Shown piece after piece: positions 58,400-64,000 of a stretch of 64,000 nt of DNA (the first letter of the stretch is position 1; every line of letters starts with the position of its first letter). This DNA is from Eupeodes corollae (Eukaryota; Arthropoda; Insecta; Diptera; Syrphidae). The DNA lies in the NCBI RefSeq assembly GCF_945859685.1, contig NC_079147.1, positions 253,074,572 to 253,138,571 of the forward strand, given 5' to 3'. The translations under genes and the position numbers were made by a program. The notes beneath the pieces were generated by a model that saw only the letters and a list, made by a program, of their open reading frames with translations, searched no databases and was not told where the DNA came from.

Positions 58400-58890
58400 T
58401 GTTTCAATAAAAATTTTACAAATGATAAAAACAATGTTTTTCAATGTTTTGTAATGAAGCTAATATATATTTAATCTTTGGAAATTAGTATTTTAAGATC
58501 GTTTCGATTTTTCTTAAAATTTTACCAAACGTCAAATGTTATTTTTTTTAATGGAAATATTTTTTTTTTAATAAATATCGTTTTTGTTCGCAAACAAATT
58601 ACGGTGACAAATATTTATTTTTTCATTTTTTTTTGTATTTATAAAACAAAACCTTTTGTTGATTTTTTCGAATTTATTCCAATTTGGTCGCAATCTTTAA
58701 TATTCAACTTAATTAAAGCCACTAGGAAGATAGTTGGGAATAACTTAATTTTTTATTTTGGTATAATAAAAAAACCAAAAACTCAATTGTTTTGAAATTC
58801 TTTTCTGCTCCTCTTGGTAAATTTATCTAACACATATCTTTGAAGTCGATATTTTTGCTGGTTCCTGAGATATGGCTGACGAAAAAAGAT
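58400..58890 (-). repeat. Foldback-family relic, inverted arm
   Basis: The order of blocks follows the inverted arm of copy 1: TTTCGATTTTTCTTAAAATTT with CCAAACGTCAAATG near 58500-58540, and TGAAGTCGATATTTTTGCTGG then TTCCTGAGATATGGCTGACG at about 58840-58880. The last two blocks are the reverse complement of CTCAAGAACCAGAAGAGATATCGACTTCA-type sequence in the left arms, with several differences. It ends where the RTE-like LINE begins. The stretch 58084-58400 holds nothing recognised. Confidence 0.5.
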
Positions 58891-58894
58891 ATCC

Positions 58895-60660
58895 TAATAA
58901 AAGGACGAGTTTGGCAGGAATGCGAAAACTAGACATGGCTCTCTACAGCTCGTCACTTTATTTGCTGTCATGGGTCTTGAAATCTATGAGGTGATAGTGG
59001 CTGTCAATTTGGTGTTCTTGGGTTTTTTCCAGGATCTGCCGTAATGTGAATTTTGATGGACTTTCCTGGTCTAAAACCACACTGATAAGGACCTATAAGG
59101 GTGTTGACGATGGGCTTTAGACGTTCACATATTACGGAAGGGAAGATTTTATAGGCGATGTTAAGTAGACAGATTCCTCTATAGTTGGTGCAGTTTAGAG
59201 GGTCTCCTTTTTTCAAGATCGGGCAAGCTACTACTGAGGTTCCATTGATCGGGCATGCTTTCTTCCGACCATATCTTACAGATAACTTGGTGCATGCTCC
59301 TAACCAACTTATATCCAGCTGCTTTAAGGAGCTCGGCATTCAACCCAACCGCTCCAGCGGCTTTATAAGAGTTCCGCTTAGATATGGCAATGTTTACTTC
59401 ATCTTAGTCGGGAGGACGGGATTGTTGGCTTTCGTCGTCTATATTGAATGGATCATCCTGCCTGACAGCGGAATTCAGTTCTTCGTCGCCGTTATACAGT
59501 CTGCAGAAGTGGTCCTTCCATATCAGCTCTCGTCCTTTTATGCAGCACCGCTTTTCGTGCCTGTTGTTTGGCTGCATTTGCCTGCCGACATTCCTCATCA
59601 AACCAGGGCTTCCTTGTTGGTGGCTGCTTGAAACCCAGCACATCAGAGGTGGCTTCTCTGATTGCATCTTGGCAATGTTGCCACTGGTTTTCGATACATT
59701 GTGTTGACGGCAGAGAACTTAGAGAGAAGTTACTTGTAACTCGGTCGGAAAAGGATTTGGCGATCTCTGGCGATTGTAGCTGTTCGACGTTGTACCTTCT
59801 ACCAGCACCTCCCTGTTTTGCCTTGGATACCTGAAGTGCTACTCTGGCTACAACGAGGTAGTGCTCCAAGTAGATGTTAGCTCCTCGTAAAGTTCAGACA
59901 TCCATGATGCGGGAAGCGTGTCTGGCGTAAATAGAAATATGGTCAATCTGGTGGACGGATGACTATTTTAATAGCGTAACACTGTACGTATCTTTGGCGT
60001 TGTCGTCTTTCTCTTCTGTGGGGGCGTGCATATGAGGCTAATGTTGCCGAATTTAGCGTTGATGCGTATGCTCATGATGCGCTCATTGATGCACCTATAG
60101 CTCAAGACTTCTTGGCTAAGTCTGGCTCCAATGACAAAGCCACATGAAAATAAGCGCTGTTGGTTTTCGTGGTAGTAAATATTGCAGTTTTTCATCCTCT
60201 TTTTGCCTGGCCCATCCCATTATATTTCCTGGATGGCGGTGATATCTCCTTTTTAGCTGTCTAGGGCCTCCGCTAATTCTTTGGCCGCACGTGGTCTCTT
60301 AAGGGACCTAACATTCCACGTGCATATCCCAAGTTCGTTGTCAAAAGTAAATCCGTCCGTATCCGAGGCTGGAGTGCTTTTCTAAGTATAACTCAAAGGA
60401 TGGGAAGCCGGATAAAACCGCTTCTTATAGGCCTGGGCTCCGAATAAGTCAAAAAAAGCCCTATAAGGTGTTCACTAAGTAGTTCAGCCTTACTGGAACT
60501 GAAGACGCCACCGTTGATTCCATCTCGGGAATTCCTCCGCTGCCATCTGGATAAGGAGAGGGTCTTAGTTTAAAACTTTTCTCGCCCTCTCTCGTTTGCT
60601 GTGCCCAACAACTTTCAACTGGGGTTTTCTTCACAGCAAACTGGACATTCCCAAACAGAA
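58895..60660 (-). pseudogene. RTE-like LINE, endonuclease and first half of reverse transcriptase
   Basis: On the minus strand: a leader near 60660, then FTFDNELGICTWNVRSLKRP (about 60300-60340, endonuclease start), KNCNIYYHENQQRLFSCGFV (60120-60190), INERIMSIRINAKFGNISLI, and DHYLVVA-like codons near 59855. The linker (NQWQHCQDAIREATSDVLGF, about 59640-59690) follows. The RT has GRKKACPINGTSVVACPILK (about 59210-59260), LNCTNYRGICLLNIAYKIF and GPYQCGFRPGKS near 59050-59090. FIDFK-like codons follow near 58960. It breaks off at 58895 before the active site. Stops, including one in ALDS*KGD near 60260, and frameshifts are present. It is the same family as the RTE-like pieces at 35220-44395, whose left part covers just this region. 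Confidence 0.78.
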
Positions 60661-63139
60661 TCATGTTATTATTAATAAAAAAGTAAGAATCTTATGGGAT
60701 TTTATGTTAGTAAGAGTTACGGTTAAACCAAAAATGTATATGTAAAATTTTAAAATTCCGTGTAATCACCAGACTACAAAGCAGATGTTGTTCATGGACT
60801 CCACTTATATTTTTAATTTATTCATATTTTTATCAAAACATGAAAGTTCACCAACTATACTCAGCTCATAGCTACACTGGATATTTCAGTCGAAATGCTA
60901 AAGAATTAATTTAAATAATAAGTATTATAGTGTCCTGAAATTAATAATAATACATATTTTAAAAAGTTGTTTTTTACTATCTGCATTAACTGTAGGTACT
61001 TAAAGATAAGAACAAAAGTTGTTAAAAACTCAAACAGTTTCAGTTTTTTTTTTCAAATTTATTCATATGTTTAAGCTGATGAATAATAATGCTCAATATT
61101 ATAATAATAAATCAATAAAAGGATGTCATCATAAATTGAATTGACATCTGCTTATTTTATGGTTTTTAAAACTCAGCCAACAAAGCTGTCATCCCCATCA
61201 ACCATCAGCCATCTTGTTCTTGTTGCAGTTCAACAAAAATGGCTGACACTGCTGGTGCTGTTTTGCTCTGCTTCCGATTTAATGCGATGATGGCTTTCCC
61301 AGTTTAAAATAAACTTTATTGAATTATTTAATGATCCATGAAAATATTTTCTTTATTTTTTGGAAAAAGAACAAAAAAGCATTTATATTCTTTGAATTTC
61401 TCCTTTCATGATAAATAGACGAATCTAGGAACATATAATCCTTATTTTACTCGTATTTATAGTGCATATGCACTACCACCCTATCCTATAGAAATATTTT
61501 ATATATTATTGCCCATAAAAGCCTTAAGCTTGTGTATAATATTCTAAAACCATTCAAGTGAAAAGAGCATAACTTTGACGAATTGATTGATTTTATTATA
61601 ATTTGTTGACTTCCGGCAATACGAGTTTGAAAATTCACAAACTGCACTTAATCTGTTGTTCAAAAATTTCTGAAAATTCCGCTAAATATTCACGAATTAT
61701 ATTATAATAATTTCATCTACTAAATAATCCACATATGAACATTTTTGATTAAAATTAAACTTTTTTTTGTTTAATGTCATAGGCTGTTAGACATTTTCAA
61801 ACATTTTGCTTTGTTCTGTTTTATTGTGTTTTAATAATAAAATTAATTAAAATTTTAAAACAAAAAATTGGTAATGCTTTAATAAAGTGAAAAATTAATT
61901 AATTCCTTAAAACAAAAAATAAAGCTCAAAAAATTGATCACATTAATAAATCACCCTTCTACGGATATGTGAACCTAGGCATGTATTTTGAACATGAACA
62001 TAAACATTTAACACCCTTGTTACAAAATTTCCCTTAGAAAGGTAATTAATTTTTTTGTTCATGTCAATACACATAAAATATATTATGACACATGTATGTT
62101 AGTATCTTGTAAAATATATATACATTTTGCATGTAAATATCAACATATGTAGGAAGGAAACATACACAGTAGTGGCCATATAATCAAGGCCCTGAAATTT
62201 TTACTTAAAACTAAATATTGAATGGGAAATTTATAATTTAACTCCATTGTTCAAGTAATTGAATGATTTCATTTAGAAGTTATTTTTTTTTTCAAATAAA
62301 ATTCGAGATGGTTTTCTAAATCGTGTATACAAATTGCAATTTTTAAAGCATTTCATACAACTTTCGAGAAATATATTAATTGTTATATTAATTAGTTGTT
62401 TGATTTTACCTGTCTTACATAAATCTTTATACAACTTAAAGAAATGCTGAACCACTTATGCTAAGATTAAGATAGTTTTAAAAAAAAGCAAAACAGTTTG
62501 AAAGCAGAGAGGCTATCCCGTCAAATTGTAAAGATGGAAATTTTGAAAAATATAAAAATAATGTTGAAAACGAGTATTTTTAAAATTTAGTTCAAATCGA
62601 AGTTCGGATACGAAATCATCATTAAAATTGAATATCTAAACTAAATTTTCCAAAACCATGAAAGGATTAAATTCAAGATCCTTCAAGACTTTATAGAGAT
62701 TCAAATGAAAACTTATAAGTCATAACTAATGAGTATTTATATCAACATAGTCAGATACTATTAGAAGACATCGATTTTTACTTTGCAAAATAATCAATAA
62801 ATGTTTTGTTTAGAACTATGTTGTACCTTAGCCTTGAAAACATCGGTTTTTGTTGTTCTTATAATTTCAAAGAATCATATTTCAAAAATTTGATGAAAAT
62901 ACGATTTTGGAACAACTTAATTCTCTCAAAAAAGTATTGTTTTGTTTTTCGGACAGAAAATAAAAAAAAATCCCTTTTTAAACTACCCCATAAATTGGCA
63001 ATGGAGATGATAGGGAACTTTGATTAAGCCATTTCAGAACTAAAATAGAATACTCAAACCAGATTTGATCGTCAAAACAGGTTAAGCTTTTGATCATTTA
63101 AATAAAATATTATTACTTTCAGTAAAATCTCATATATCT
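60661..63139. other. No gene recognised; AT-rich spacer
   Basis: 2.5 kb of AT-rich DNA without a protein-like frame. Nothing resembling a known repeat was recognised. Confidence 0.45.
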
Positions 63140-63530
63140 CATATATAAAATGAATCAACAACGCCTGGACCAATTTGGCCAATTCTTTTTTTAAAATGTT
63201 CGTTGAAGTTCAAGGATGATTAATTGGAATGAATGTACGATGGCACATACAAATCTTTGGAGGCTTTAAACAGAACCTTAAAAGACATACGATGCAATAA
63301 TATCATATTTGGTGGTGCAATGATTTTATTAGCAGGAGATTTTCGTTAAACATTGCCAGAGATTCCACGATCGACGCCAGCTGATGAAATCAATGCATGT
63401 CTAAAGTCCTCCAATTTGTGGAAACATGTCAAAGCGTTTCATTTAAGCAAGAATATGCGTGTCGAATTGCAAAATGACAAATCTGGAAACATATTCCTAT
63501 TTTCAGTCAACGCAATCAAAGGGCGAACTT
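63140..63530 (+). pseudogene. Helitron helicase fragment
   Basis: The plus strand reads MAHTNLWRL-like codons then SLEALNRTLKDIRCNNIIFG at about 63260-63315, GGAMILLAGDFR at about 63310-63345, a TAA where a Gln codon would be, and TLPEIPRSTPADEINACLKS then SNLWKHVKAFHLSKNMRVEL near 63350-63470. These are the motifs II-IV of the Pif1-like helicase domain of Helitron proteins, with the LAGDFR Asp intact. The sequence before 63235 (AACGCCTGGACCAATTTGG) looks like non-coding repeat sequence. It is a fragment of a larger gene and is followed by a LINE. Confidence 0.7.
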
Positions 63531-63579
63531 ATTTATTCAAAAGGAGCTTCCAGATGTTTTTCAAAAATTACAGAAACCA

Positions 63580-64000
63580 TGATTGGTTTCTGGGCTTAGA
63601 GAAAACGTTATATCAACTAATGATATACGCTTCTTCTCGGATAGTCAAGCTGCGTTAAAATCCCTACAATCTGTCTCCACTAACTCACTAACAATCCTAA
63701 ATTGTCGATCATCTCCTATGGAGATGGCTACACAGTTCAACATTCACCTTTTCTGGGTGCCGGGCCATAGAGATATTCCAGGAAATTGCAAACTCACGAA
63801 CTTGCGAAAGCGGGACAACTTTACCTCTGCTGACTTACAATGCTAGCATAGGTATCTCCTTAGCTACATGTAAACTCATGCTAAAGCAAAATACCATAGG
63901 GAAAACAAACTTCAAGTGGAATAACACCACCACCTGTTTAGCGATTAAACTAATTTGGCCTAATCTTAGCGCCAGGCGATCAAAACAATTAATCTCTCAG
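63580..64000 (+). pseudogene. LINE with RNase H, E-family copy 3, runs off right edge
   Basis: The plus strand reads LRENVISTNDIRFFSDSQAA (about 63595-63655), SVSTNSLTILNCRSSPMEMA and HLFWVPGHRDIPGNC at about 63745-63790. After a frameshift near 63795 comes LATCKLMLKQNT (about 63860) and KLIWPNLSARRSKQLISQ at the edge. This matches the RNase H and following region of E1/E2. It is in the opposite orientation to them and may continue beyond position 64000. Confidence 0.8.

Noticed and set aside
59185..59834. Plus-strand open frames of 148 and 88 codons
   Set aside because: They are antisense to the RTE-like reverse transcriptase and linker.

Overview
The window is AT-rich nuclear DNA of an insect, most likely a higher (cyclorrhaphous) fly. 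The evidence is introns of 55-63 bp inside transposon genes, several Jockey-like and RTE-like LINEs, a tRNA-derived SINE whose core resembles fly SINEs as I remember them, a BEL/Pao retrotransposon, Tc1/mariner, PIF/Harbinger and Helitron copies, and no polycistronic gene layout. The species cannot be named from sequence alone. I found no host gene that I can identify. Three short stretches (5138-5190, 19323-19640, 54158-54385) are weak host-exon candidates.

Layout. 1-2193 (-): a Jockey-type LINE, with ORF1 carrying three zinc knuckles and one stop, and the start of an open endonuclease ORF2. 2778-4001 (+): a second LINE family, here called X. 5892-7352 (+): Jockey copy A, with a SINE inserted between perfect 12-bp duplications. 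7521-8232: an internally deleted Tc1-like element. 8239-9725 and 12618-14207: two copies of a foldback/tandem-repeat element, with two more degenerate loci near 44.4-45.8 kb and one near 58.4-58.9 kb. 14217-16640: mariner, RTE-like and Tc1-like remnants. 17123-19216 (-): Jockey copy B. 21436-23454: a Tc1-like element with a LINE inserted in its left inverted repeat. 24275-26351: a Harbinger transposase gene split by another LINE copy. 26747-28154: a Helitron containing a SINE and a decayed helicase. 28330-30490: one Harbinger element nested in the gene of another. 30491-30925: an RTE end.

35220-44395 is a nested stack. An RTE-like LINE is split by a CR1-like LINE and again by an RNase H-bearing LINE, and that LINE is itself split by a BEL/Pao element with matching 5-bp duplications. 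After this come foldback relics, a 0.7-kb heptanucleotide array (47387-48098), Jockey copy C, family X copy 2 and Jockey copy D (48841-53480), a Harbinger-like element with TAA duplications (56948-58083), an RTE-like LINE (58895-60660, -), and at the right edge a Helitron helicase fragment joined to a LINE that runs off the window.

The genes do not form a pathway. Each is a self-contained mobile-element gene (gag, endonuclease, reverse transcriptase, RNase H, transposase or helicase), and nearly all are broken by stops, frameshifts, deletions or later insertions. The order of insertion can be read from the nesting and the target-site duplications.
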